64,000 nucleotides of DNA from Rhizomucor pusillus. Its lineage: Eukaryota > Mucoromycota > Mucoromycetes > Mucorales > Lichtheimiaceae. Where the stretch lies: the NCBI GenBank assembly GCA_900175165.2, contig FWWN02000619.1:2671-66670 (forward strand), read 5' to 3'. Positions within the stretch are counted from its first letter, which is position 1. Each line of letters starts with the position of its first letter. The notes beneath the pieces were generated by a model. The model was not told where the DNA came from, ran no database searches, and saw only the letters and a list, made by a program, of their open reading frames with translations. Shown piece after piece: positions 1 to 11,034 of this stretch. A program made the position numbers and the translations under genes.

Positions 1-269
1 GCGTTCCTTCACAGGCTCGATACATTGTTGGTTTTGGAATTTGCACTGCGTCTCTACGGATCTCACTTATCGCTGCAAAATTGTACTGACCACCTGAAAC
101 TTACATTGGTCTATATGGTTTTGCATCGGCAGGTCCCAAAATTGGATTTGGCTTCTCCCAATCTTTTATTTTCAAACGCAATCCACTGTATCACGGTCGA
201 TGAGTGCAAGTGTGCATAAATAGAATTCGTGCGCAGACAAACCAGATGTCGCATGCCCAGAGAACCACA
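1..269. other. Left edge, no gene recognised
   Basis: This stretch lies just downstream of the transposase stop codon. The short open frame here has no ATG start and no recognisable motif. I looked for a terminal inverted repeat matching the other side of the transposase and did not find one. Confidence 0.4.
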
Positions 270-1568
270 TCAGAATTGCTCTCTGTTGCGACACTTGTCT
301 AAGCATTTATAAGAATGAGAGACAATACCTTCGAAATCACTCAGCCTTAAGTTAATGGATGCTTCGCTGATTATGCTCATCAGAGTCTCGTTTTCCAAGA
401 ACCTGTTGCGTTTAACTTTGCTCTTGACAACCGACCAGAACTGCTTAGTGGGATTGAGCTCAGGCGCGTATGATGGAAGATATGCACAACGATATCCCCG
501 AGGCTCAATATACTTAGAGATATCGTCAGCCTTATGAATAGGAGCGTTATCCATTACCAAGTAATGGCCTTTCATCTGCTCATATTTATCCATCACATCC
601 ATTGTAGCCTTGAGGAAGCTAAGATAGTGCCCAGTTACAGTTCCTGTGCTTGTAAGCTCGGAATGACCCCCACGCTTTCTTTTCTTGGCTGGCGGCTGTG
701 GAAGTCCTAAGCTGCACTTAATCAGACCTGAGGCAGAGATCGCGCCCAAGATGGTGGTCGTCTGCGCTCGCGTTTTGGGGACTGTGACTACTGCAGGTGA
801 GCCTTTCTTTGACCAGGCCATACTGCGCTTCATGTTAACATGGAAGGCAGACTCATCAAGGAAGACACAGTTGGTCCTAAAGTCCATGTCGGTCCCCTCC
901 CACTTGCGAACCCAGTCAAGGCGCTCTTGGATTTCGTCCTCGCTGTTCCTGTCCACAGGCTGAAACCGTGCCTTTTTACGCGACAGGTTGCACTGTGTTC
1001 TCACAAAGTCATAAACAGTACTCTTAGAAACCTTGAGTCCCTCGAATCTCTGAAGCAGTCGCTCCATCAGTTGTTCCAGGATAGCCGAAGGATTCTCAAC
1101 AATGTACCCTAAAATGACCTTCTTATGTTCCTCACTGAGGATCCGCGGGCGGCCATTCTTCTTACGCTTCTCGAAGATGCTGTCAGGATCTTTCTCATAC
1201 TGTTTGGCCCATCTTTGAGCCGTACGAACATGGATACCCAACTGTTTTGCGGCAGCCGAGGCACTCAGATATTTCTCAAACAACAGTTTGAAGAACCTGA
1301 CCTTATCCTGGTCCGTGTAGAGCGTGTACGCCCGCTTGACCGATGTTTCTCTCATGCGAACATCCACATCCTTCTTTGCAACTTCGGTCTGCATGGCATC
1401 TGACCCGTGGTCGCTCTCGCAAGGAAGATTACGCAAATACTGCGTGTATGAACTTAGCGTTTCAAGAGCATGCTGCTCCTCATCAATGACATAGTCCATG
1501 GGCTCAGGCCTGCCGTGCTCATCGACAGCATTGCCTTGCCCATCTTCGTAGAAAATTTGGATGCTCAT
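270..1568 (-). CDS. Tc1/mariner (IS630-like) transposase, catalytic Glu replaced
   Basis: This is a single-exon ORF of 432 codons. I take the ATG at 1568 as the start; the frame stays open a little further upstream but only with a non-ATG codon. The middle third (about residues 90-200) reads as the paired helix-turn-helix DNA-binding region of the Tc1/mariner-IS630 group, with a GRPR-like basic linker. The DDE nuclease domain follows: first Asp in FLDES (about 238), second Asp in VMDNAPIHK (about 340), then ELNPTKQFW. In this family the third acid is a Glu 34 residues after the second Asp, in the motif NPxE. Here that exact position (about 375) is Lys. A single G-to-A change from GAG would explain it. 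The frame is otherwise intact, so the copy is probably catalytically dead but young. Terminal repeats were not identified. Confidence 0.85.
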   Translation of the reverse strand: MSIQIFYEDGQGNAVDEHGRPEPMDYVIDEEQHALETLSSYTQYLRNLPCESDHGSDAMQTEVAKKDVDVRMRETSVKRAYTLYTDQDKVRFFKLLFEKYLSASAAAKQLGIHVRTAQRWAKQYEKDPDSIFEKRKKNGRPRILSEEHKKVILGYIVENPSAILEQLMERLLQRFEGLKVSKSTVYDFVRTQCNLSRKKARFQPVDRNSEDEIQERLDWVRKWEGTDMDFRTNCVFLDESAFHVNMKRSMAWSKKGSPAVVTVPKTRAQTTTILGAISASGLIKCSLGLPQPPAKKRKRGGHSELTSTGTVTGHYLSFLKATMDVMDKYEQMKGHYLVMDNAPIHKADDISKYIEPRGYRCAYLPSYAPELNPTKQFWSVVKSKVKRNRFLENETLMSIISEASINLRLSDFEGIVSHSYKCLDKCRNREQF

Positions 1569-2245
1569 TTTGCAATGTAATTTCAAACGTGCGATGTGGT
1601 AGGAAGAAGTAAGGCTGAGAGTGAAACGCTTACATACACCTTTTCCAAAAATTAATGTCGCTGCAATTTGTCGTTGTACGACATTACTTTTGGGAAAAAG
1701 TGTACTTTATATACTCTTTGGAGGGTGCCGAGCTTTGTACGACAAGACCTCCTGCAATGCGACATCTAATTTGTCATCAACACGAAATCTACTGTATGTT
1801 TCTGTTTATCAACAGATCACCAGAATGCTCACCTATCAGAACGCGCAGCTCTCGGCAACGTCTTATTTTGCATCACCCTGCGCAAGATGAAGCTAAAAAC
1901 TGGAGCGCTTTATGTGATTTTGCCTTCCATCACAGGATATCACATGGATTGTTCGTTACATAACGCCAAGCGCCGCATGTAGCCAGTACCAATCGCTGGC
2001 AAGACCAGCGGCTTTTACTAGTTCTTGGCAGTGATTTCCCGTTTGTACGACAATAGGTCACGTCGTAGCTAGAACTTGGATCGTTGTTGCTAACTGAAGA
2101 GAAGGGTAATAACGATTGATTATGCAATCAAACAATAGTTCATGACCGACCAACATGTTCGGAAAACAAGGTATTGTAAAATGATTCTAAGCGGACGATG
2201 CAGATATACCAAAATATGGCAGATGTAATGCTACTTTAATCATAA
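1569..2245. other. Non-coding flank with repeated TGTACGACA words
   Basis: There is no convincing gene. The word TGTACGACA occurs at about 1675, 1736 and 2043, the first as the right arm of a short palindrome (TGTCG-TTGTA-CGACA). These may be subterminal sites of the neighbouring transposon, but no partner sites were seen on its other side. Confidence 0.3.
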
Positions 2246-4629
2246 TTATTTAAGGCCCAAAATCTTTAGAGTGCCATTTGGCAGCATTTCTCCAACAATC
2301 GATGTCATGAACCATCCGTCTGCATCCTTGACACGTTCGGTGGCGACGTCGTCGTTCCAGTATCCTGCAAACACGTTGTTACCACGCACGCAGATCTCAC
2401 CACGCGGGTTCGGCTTATCATCAGCAGTGTAGCCTCGGTCGGGGAGGTCCTCCAACTTGAGCTCATTGCAGGGCAATGGCGCTCCAAATGCTGCGGGGTC
2501 GGCACGATAATCGAAAAGCATGGATAGCGAAACAGTGGAACACGTCTCTGGTCGATTAAATGCTTGGAGTACCTGTGTACCTAGCACTGCACGCAGAAAC
2601 TCGGCCACATTGGACTTGTGCTCGTCTGCAAAACGCAAAAGTTAGTAAGTACAAATGTACGGGACTCTTGTTCTTCAATCTACACTATCTGGATACTTGC
2701 CATTGTAATCAACCAAGACAAGGCGTAGGTTACCACCAAACAGTTTCTGTCGAATATCACGGAAGACAAGCATATCGTACTTGCTATCGTTCACCAGTCG
2801 ACCTTCCTCAAAGTATGCTTTCTTCTTGTCGAGACCACGGCGGAACAAGAATGAGTTACCGTACCGTGCTTCGACGAGATCCTTAACTTGGTCCCAAAAT
2901 GCAAAGCCGCTGCACATAGGACATTTTCAGTAAGAGCCCATCTTCTCTTTACAGCTCTTAAAGTTCATACAAACCTTGCGAACACTGTAGGCTTGGCTTC
3001 CGCTGCATTTGAAAGAGCAGTAGCAGTATCGATATCTTCACCCGCAATTTCTCCATAAACCAGAGAGCTTCCACAAGCGCACGCGAGCAACGTAAGGACA
3101 CGACCGTATACATTATCTATTTTGGAAGAACAATCTCTTTAGTATTCATCATGCTCAAAGGCATATAAGCATTTTTTGTTACCTATTGGCAAATTATGCA
3201 TCACTCGATCTTTCGGGGTAAATCGCTGCGCTGGTGGAATGATCATAGCATAGCTTGCTACAAAGTTCGAATGACGTTGTGTAAATATAAATGATAGATC
3301 CATCATAAATCTGTGTTTGCATGCATACCTGCCACAGACAACAAATTCTGTATAATGGTTATTAGTATTGTCAATAGCAGTGATGATAGTATCTGTGTGG
3401 ACAAACCTTGTGGGTAAGGATAACACCAGGCTTGCCCTTAGCACCGATACAGGAAATTTGCGATTAGCTGTGAGCTATATGGATGATCGATATCAGCGCA
3501 GCTGTATGGCTTACATCGCTCAAGTTGGTGCTTGTATAGTAGATGCTAGCAATGTTGCTATTTTCTATCAAATCCTCCTTAGTCCTCGCCTCATATTTCC
3601 GTTTTGAAGGGCTTTTCATATCACTTACGTAGCTCTCCGAATGATACAGGGTTCTCTGCGCCATTGCGTTCAATGTCGGCGATTTGGTGTACTTTGAATC
3701 CGGAAGTTTCTAACTTGCTCAAACTGCCAGATGTCGCACCTGTTCCGCCAATGATAACAATATGTTTTACGTGGAGGAGATTGTTGCCTGCAGCAATTGC
3801 TGTAACACGGTCCAACAATGCGGTGTGAACAACAAGGACGTTTAAACCGCTGTTTTCCAGCACGTGGGAGACGTGCGAAGGTGTAGCATCCTGCGAAATC
3901 GGAATTGTTACAAGACCACCGCATTGGCATCCAATTTCGATGGCCAAGGTGTCTAGAACATTGTTGGTATTTTTTAGATATGAATAATCATCATGTTTGC
4001 GAGCTTCCAGCATTAGATTACCAGCAGTGTTTGGAGAGAAGATGCCAACAAAGGAAGATTCTGCTCCGGACGATGGTGTGAGTCCCGCGATGTTGACCAG
4101 CCCAGAGAAATATGCTTTGCTTTTCTTTTCAATGGATTCTAGATGAAATTACGCCGATGTATATTTTGTAAGTGCCTGCAGTTTGGCACGTCTGATAAAG
4201 TTGGCAAGAAGTATTTACCATAATTGTGCTACAAAGAGGGAGAGTGTGTGTGTGTGAATTTGCATGAAACTCAAACAATGGGGGCATATGCCGACAGCAG
4301 GCGCATGTGCTTACCCAAGCATAAAAAGACCCAGACCGCTCGCCAATAAACGTCTTGGCCCTGAACTTGTCGAGCGCACTCAAGTACCAGTCCTGAAGCG
4401 TGCGAAGAGAGCGGTCCGAAGTTGTGAGCAAAGGCGAGCCGTTCGGGTACATGCGCGATCTGTACACTGCAGTGCTGCCAGGGTACCGGACGCGAGATAC
4501 ATCGGATTGCGTGTTGAGTAGCAAGGGATGAATGTCAGGCCCACGCGCATTGCGTACTGACAAGAGTGCTGCTGCGCCGAATATGGAGCCGAGCAACGTG
4601 TAGCTCAGAGTGTCGAGTTCAAAGCTCAT
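2246..4629 (-). CDS. Acyl-CoA-synthetase-like protein with degenerate active site (pseudoenzyme or pseudogene)
   Basis: This is a multi-exon gene, start ATG at 4629. Exon 1 is 4629-4315, with an N-terminal hydrophobic stretch after about 10 residues as in membrane-bound long-chain acyl-CoA synthetases. Exon 2 is about 4138-3629 and carries the FVGIFSPN and CGGLVTIPI regions. Further exons lie near 3590-3530, 3430-3390, 3290-3180, 3120-2975, 2912-2690 and 2638-2246. The order matches ANL-superfamily fatty-acid-CoA ligases throughout. Every nucleotide-binding motif is altered. The P-loop, usually YTSGTTGxPKG, reads YTSTNLSDGKPG across a splice. The YGQTE motif reads FNRPE. The HTGDIGE motif reads MTSIVGE. 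The GSAP segment is missing. Translation stops right after the LPNGTLKI region, so the C-terminal subdomain that moves during catalysis is absent. Catalysis is unlikely, yet exon structure and scaffold residues survive, so a non-catalytic role or recent decay are both possible. Confidence 0.7.
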
Positions 4630-5160
4630 ACTCGTCTGTTAAACGCAAGACTCGAGGAGAGAAACAAGAATGAAATTGAACAAGTTGTTGACCCCACATT
4701 TTGCGGAGGGGTGCCATGCGCCGACCACGTCGCACCTTCAAAGATTTGTATACATCTCTCCTATCACCTAACAACTGCAGGGACCTTCCATTAGAGCAGA
4801 GGAAAAATGACTACTTCGTCGAGTGCTTTTGAATATATAATTGAGGGTTCCCGGTAATCGCATGATATTAACGTGGAATTCCTGCGAGGTCAAGACTATA
4901 ATAATATATGTATCTCTGTGATCATCCATATCGGTTTCGGGTCACCGGGACCTTTCAGTCATGTTTAATAAGCAATGTACAATCTACAGGATAACACATC
5001 TAACAAAAATCGCAGTTTTTCTATGAAAGGAGTGCGCGCGTGAGAAAGGGGTGAGAGTAGAGGTGATACAGTGTAATAGAGTGGGGAGAAGATGAAAGAA
5101 TATATAATACAGATGGTTTTCCATTTCTGCCTAGCAGTTGGTGTGTCCTTCACACACTAT
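4630..5160. other. Intergenic spacer
   Basis: This lies between the start of the acyl-CoA-synthetase-like gene and the stop of Lon, both on the minus strand. It presumably holds the promoter of the former and the 3' end of the latter. I see no gene. Confidence 0.5.
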
Positions 5161-8100
5161 TTACTGCTTTTCAGTTGTTGACTCTGTCTGTGATTCTTCG
5201 CGGAGTACATCTTTCCATACGTTGTTGACTTCTTCAGCTTTAATGTCGCCAAAGCAGACTTTGAATACATCATCGTAGTATTCCACAGGGATTCCATTGA
5301 TGTCTTCCTTGATATGGTCTGGCAGTTCTTCCCAATCCGATTGATTATCCTTGGGGAATAGGATCGTCTTGATTTTAGATCGTTTGGCAGCAATCGTCTT
5401 CTCTTTAAGACCGCCAATCTTCAACACGCGGCCTGTTACTGTAAGTTCGCCTGTCATGGCGATGTCGGCGCTAACAGATTTGTTCAAAGCCAAGGAAACC
5501 AAGGATGTTACCATGGTAACGCCGGCGGAGGGACCTAGCAACCGGAAAATTGATTAGAATTTCCTGGAGTATTTTTAACATAGCCTTTTAACGACTCACC
5601 ATCCTTGGGCACGGCACCAGCGGGACAATGCAAATGCACACGAGCCTTTTCAAAGAATTTGTTCTCGGGGAACTTAGTCGCCATCAAAGACTTTGCATAG
5701 GTATAGGCAATGCTCGTCGACTCCTTCATAACATCGCCAAGCTGGCCAGTTTTGGAAAGACCAGGTGTCGACTTTGGAGTCAGGGAAGACTCCAAAACGG
5801 ATTCAATGTACAGCGACGATCCACCTAGAGCAGATTTATATATGTTAATTCGAAAGATAATCATTATACTATTCGCCCAAGAATACATTACCCATACTAG
5901 TCCAGGCCAAGCCCATAATGACACCTGGTGGTGTCTTTTCATAGATTCGATCAGACTGGAAGACAGGAGGGCCCACGTAATCCTTCAAGTTTTCAGCAGT
6001 GATATCCAGGGCAATATCCTTTGGAACCTCCAAAGGCTTGCGGGTTTCTTCGTCTGGCTTGCTATCCTTTGATGGAGATGATACTTTCTTCTCTTCATCA
6101 GGGCGCTCCTCCGGAGTTTCTTCGTCAATCTTTTCGACAACCTTGTAGCCAGCTTTGCGGAAAACCTTGTCAATGTGCTTCTTGAGGTTACGCACACCGC
6201 TTTCGCGACAATAGTTCTTGATCAAGGCATCGATTGCATCAGGAGTCAAGTTGACATTTACATTTTCGAGACCAGAGGCTTTCTTGGCAGCAGGAGCGAG
6301 GTACTTTGATGCGATAGCGGCCTTCTCTTCGGCAACGTAGCCAGATAGCTGGATAACCTCCATGCGATCCAGCAATGGACCAGGGATAGTTTCCAAGACA
6401 TTGGCTGTGCAGACAAACAGCACTTTGGATAAATCAACAGGTACGTCCATGTAGTGATCCAAAAAACTGCCATTTTGTTCAGGGTCCAAAAGTTCCAAAA
6501 GTGCCGAGGAAGGATCGCCTTGATGTCCGCGGCCGATCTTGTCGATTTCGTCGATAAGAATCAACGGGTTCTCAGTTTTGACTTTCTTCAGCGCTTGGAT
6601 GACTTTGCCTGGCATTGCACCAACATATGTGCGACGGTGACCCTTGATTTCTGCCACGTCCGTCAATCCACCCACAGAAAATCTGTAAAACTCGCGATCC
6701 AGAGCACGGGCAATACTCTTGCCAATGGATGTTTTACCCACGCCAGGTGGTCCAGAAAGACAAAGGATCTTTCCTTCCACAGTGCCTCTCAATTTACCAA
6801 CAGCGATAAATTCCAGAATACGATCCTTAACATCTTGCAAACCATAGTGGTCTTCGTCCAATACCTTGCGTGCATGAGCGATGCTATAGTTCTCCTTTGA
6901 GCGTTGTCCCCACGGGATTTGGGTGAGCCAATCTAGATAGTTTCGGGTCACATTGAATTCTGATGCAGCTGGCTCTAAATGAGCAAGCTTGTTGATTTCC
7001 TGAAGACCACATAATTAATACGGTGTCAAACAAGTAATAAATTTCTAAGAGCACACAAACCTCATCAAAGACTTTTTTGACCGTTTCCGGCATAGCAAGC
7101 TTGCTTGCCTTTTCCTTGAATCCTTCCACAAGTTTGTCTTTACCATCGCTTTCCAGACCCAGTTCCTTCTTGATACCCTTCAGCTGTTCCATCAAGTAGT
7201 ACTCTCGCTGTCGTTTTGCGATCTTGCTTTCAACTTCTTTGGAAATTTTGTTCTGTAGCTGTGCATTCATGAGCTCCTTCTTCAGAACGATGAGAGCCTT
7301 CTGGAGACGATCAGGAATGGATAAAGTTTCCATAACTTCCTGCAGCTCCAATGGTTCGCCGGCGGATACGGCGGCTGCAAAGTCGGCCAGCTTGGCAGGC
7401 TCTTCAAAGACGTTGCCAGCCGATTGTGACATGGAGAAGCTTGCTATCTGATCTCGGAAAAGCGGGTTCAACGATGCAATTTCCTTGAATACAGATACAA
7501 TCTCGGAGGTCACAGCTCGAATGACTGGATCTTTCTTTTCATATGGGAGATCGGCCATATTCTCCACGTTCACCAACGACACTGAGTGTTCCTTGGCCAA
7601 AAACGAAGTTGCATATTGCGTTTCAGTGTTTGCTTCTTGTCCTTCCATTGCTGATAAAATGATAAAGAGCAAATGAATTTCAGAATGATGAGGTTATAGA
7701 CATTCTATCCATCTTACCATCTTCAACGGCTTGCTCCTTATCTTTAACGGATATTTCCTTGGATCTTCCTTCGTTAAGGACTTTAGTTTCATCTTCTCCT
7801 GCGGCCTCCTTCACATTTTCCACCGATGCCTCCAGATTCTTTTTGCCTTGCGTATTGATCAATCCAGTAATCTCAATTCGTCTATGCGGATACAAGACTG
7901 CAGTGAGGCCTCCATCTTCCTCCTTGTTGTTCTTATTGGCATTGGCCGGAAACACGCTTGTAATCTGAGCAAATACGCCGACCTTGTGGACCTGATCCAA
8001 GCTCGTAATAGTGTCTACATCCACATTTTCATCCTTCAGGAGGAAAGCTCCAACGTACGGCTGACCGCGTTTCATCAAATCCTTGATAGCAGCTGTCACG

Positions 8101-8612
8101 TTCGGATCCTTGACAACGACAGCCTTGTAAAAACCGGGAAAAAGAGGTCGTCGTGCAATGGGCACAGCCAGGACTTGCGGGTATACTTCAGGTACAGTTG
8201 GTTTCTGCAGCTGATTATCAATCACGTTGAAAGCCGATCGACCTGATTTGTCGTCACCGTCACCACCGTTGCTATTACTTCCGCCGTGATTGCCTGCTGC
8301 TGTGTTGTCACCGGGCATGGATCCAGCTGCCGGATCATCGCTCGGGTCTTGTTCGCGAAGTTGCATAGAAACGGTGCTGACATGGCGTCGCAAGGCTGCT
8401 GCGCTGCGAATGGGCTGAAGCGCTATAAAAACCGAGCCGCCCTTTTGATCAAGACCGAGCGACTTCGCCTGAGAGCCCCACAATGTCACGCATGGCTGCG
8501 TACTGAACGGTCGCCGCGATGATAGCTTGGAGCCGTTCAGGGCTGCCAGACCCCGGTTCAGTTGCGAGCGTGGTATTTTTTTGGGTACGTGAACAAGGAA
8601 CGAAGAATTCAT
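5161..8612 (-). CDS. PIM1: Mitochondrial Lon protease
   Basis: This is the ATP-dependent serine protease of the mitochondrial matrix, which degrades misfolded and oxidised proteins and helps maintain mtDNA. I read five exons: 8612-7718, 7650-7061, 6999-5892, 5824-5600 and 5534-5161. They sum to 1063 codons plus stop, usual for fungal Lon. The Met at 8612 is chosen because it opens an Arg/Ser-rich, acid-poor leader typical of mitochondrial presequences. In order: the N-terminal substrate-binding domain ([12 protein letters not shown] onward, interrupted by an acidic and Asn/Gly-rich insert), a coiled-coil helical region in exon 2, and the AAA+ module in exon 3 with Walker [10 protein letters not shown] and Walker [10 protein letters not shown]. 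The protease domain follows, with catalytic Ser in GPSAGVTM (split by the last intron) and catalytic Lys in IGGLKEK. All key residues are present. Confidence 0.95.
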
Positions 8613-8903
8613 GTCAAGTTCTCTCACGCCTCTTTGGATACAGGGGCGTTGCAGAAAAGAAAGGAGAAAATGGTTGGCAAGCGTGAAGGTGTTAGAAAGG
8701 CGCACCGAACATGGCATTTCATTTGTCATTTTGCAGTGGCTACTTTGCCTCATGCTCCGAATGAATCTTCGTTGTGTTTCCACGGTCATCCAAATACGAT
8801 GCAATCCGCCGCAGTCAAATCAGCAGTTGAAAAAAAAAAGGAAGACATCGTAGTGTCATATATCAAGAAATAAACAGCAAGAAAAAACATCGCTTTTTGT
8901 TTA

Positions 8904-10837
8904 CTAGAAATAGTTTTGAGATCGATTATTTGGTTGCGGGTCATGGGGAGTAAAGTAAGACGAACCAGATGTTGCAGCTTCAGCAACCTGGTCATTGTGA
9001 CTAAGTAGTCTAGATTGTCGAGGAGGAGGTGGCGGTGGAGGTAGGGCAAGCCCAGGTACAGATGGCGTATCCAAAATATTAGCGTTGCCATTGCTATCGT
9101 TGTCAGATGCATCTTTGTGGACTCCAGCTGGCACGCTGCCTTTATCATTTACATCCCCTTCCTTCGTCTCGGACATCAACCTCGATGAGCTACTCGCGGC
9201 ATGGATATCAGTTAGTGATATATCTCCTGCGTATTTCGATGCTGGATCTTTGAAAAATGCTGCTGCTGTGGTGGAAGCTGTTCGGATATAGGAGTCTTCG
9301 CCTTCATCAAATGATGTTCGTCGTTGCCGGAGGGCAGGCGGTAACTGGCTCGGCATCGGATAAGAATCGATCAGAGCTTGGGCGCTGTCTATATCGTTGT
9401 CCGGCATGAGCAAGTTGCGTTCTTCCTCAGATAAACGCCGCTCCTTGCGTAGACGCATGCGCTTCCTTGCCAAAACAACCGTGTCGCCTCCACATAGTAA
9501 AAGATTGCGAAAGAATTGAGGGATAAAAGCAAGGAATGCGTCTGCGAATGCTGCGAGGTACTCCGCCCAGCCACTACTCAGGTCGTCTTCTTCAAAAGCA
9601 TACTCCTTTGCATCAAGTCCAAAGAAATAATCCATCATGATTGCAACAACTATCATGACCGCGCATATCAAAAGCACGTAGTAACCGTTCTTGATTGCTG
9701 CAGCAGGCCAATACGTGCCACCACTGTGCTTTGCCGGGCTGTCCGTGATAACATTGAAAAACGATAGTGCCGATAGTAATATGTCGCCAAAGTAGAAGAT
9801 TACCATGATAGGACCTTTTACGCACCAAAACATACCATGTGCCTTGATGTGCCCATGATGCCACTCCTCATTGAACACAGCCAGATAAGTGAAGAGTGCT
9901 GTAAGAATAAGCGTGAGGGATGCAAAGTTGATGACTGCAAGGTATACGTATGCTCCGTTGAATTTGAACTGTCCGTCGCAGTACACACCTAAGCAAGGTA
10001 GCGTTAAGCTTCGAGCTTTTACAGTGATGTTTGCATCGATATCTACCGTTGACTTGGGTAATGATTGAGATTAATGATGAGATAATATTCCTAAGTGGTT
10101 GGGACCAGATTAATACCAGTATCCTTTGCGTTGAGAGCGACAAAGTACTCAAGTGCTTACTGACCACACTGGAAACTGGAACACAGATATGTCGCAAATT
10201 ACTCGAAAATGTAAGCCCCATTTGGAATTCCTATGCAACTCGAACTGTCAGCGGTACATAGATTGCTGAGTATTTGAAAAATGTAGACGCACAGATGGAC
10301 CTTCAAAATGCCAAGAACTTTGGTGGTAATGGGTATCTTTTGGCCTGCATATCGCTCGCGGTAAGGTTTGAGATAAGATTGCAGACACATGTACAAGTTG
10401 TACACAGCAAATGATTCAAACAACTTTGCGCAGAACATAATTACAGTTTCATATTTATACTTGAGGTACGAGAGCCACGCGAATAGGGCATAAAATGCCG
10501 GATACGCCAACACTCGTACTTTATGCCGTTGTATTTCAAGCGTATAGTAATGCATAAGGTGCATTTTGATGGTGTGCGTTGATATAGTGATCGTCGCCAG
10601 TGTCAAGAAGCCAGAAGCCAGCCAGCCCCAAATATGCATGTTTGCACTGAGGGGTGCATAACGAAAAGCTATTAGCGTGAGCTTATTTGTTATCTTTGCT
10701 TTGCTAAGCTCTCGTGTCAATTGGGAGAGCTTTTGTTACCTTGGATCTAGGACAAGCTGCTTTAGATCGAAATCCGGATTACTATGGATATTTTCAGGTA
10801 CCCAGAGATGAGCAATGGCGTGCCAGGTTTGGCCCAT
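8904..10837 (-). CDS. TMEM184 / OST-alpha family membrane protein
   Basis: This is a multi-pass membrane protein of the organic solute transporter alpha / TMEM184 family. The start is an ATG at 10837, opening a short exon that ends at a GTAACA donor near 10740. The next exon carries the first hydrophobic segments (GWLASGFLTLATITIS) and the family pattern H-Y-x(n)-QRHKVRVLAYPAFYALFAWLS. It continues through a segment near 10440 (KLFESFAVYNLYMCL) typical of TMEM184. Two small exons near 10230-10160 and 10115-10065 bridge to the last large exon (9985-8904), which supplies the remaining membrane segments and a roughly 200-residue polar cytosolic tail with a Pro-rich stretch. Small intron borders are approximate. 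In fungi the family is linked to vacuolar or plasma membrane functions; no substrate can be inferred here. Confidence 0.75.
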
Positions 10838-11034
10838 GCCTGTCACAATGCGCTAGTGCTTACAATCCGTTTTCGCCGAGACCGCCTGCAGTCGGACACT
10901 GTTCTTCGCTGGACATGTGGCGCGCTACAGGAAGGAGCAAAGATGCAGAAAACAGAGAGACCAAACGCTGACAAGCAGCATGTACTGTATCTTCCTCTTT
11001 ATTCCCGCTTGTGTTACAAGATCTATGTCCAAAT

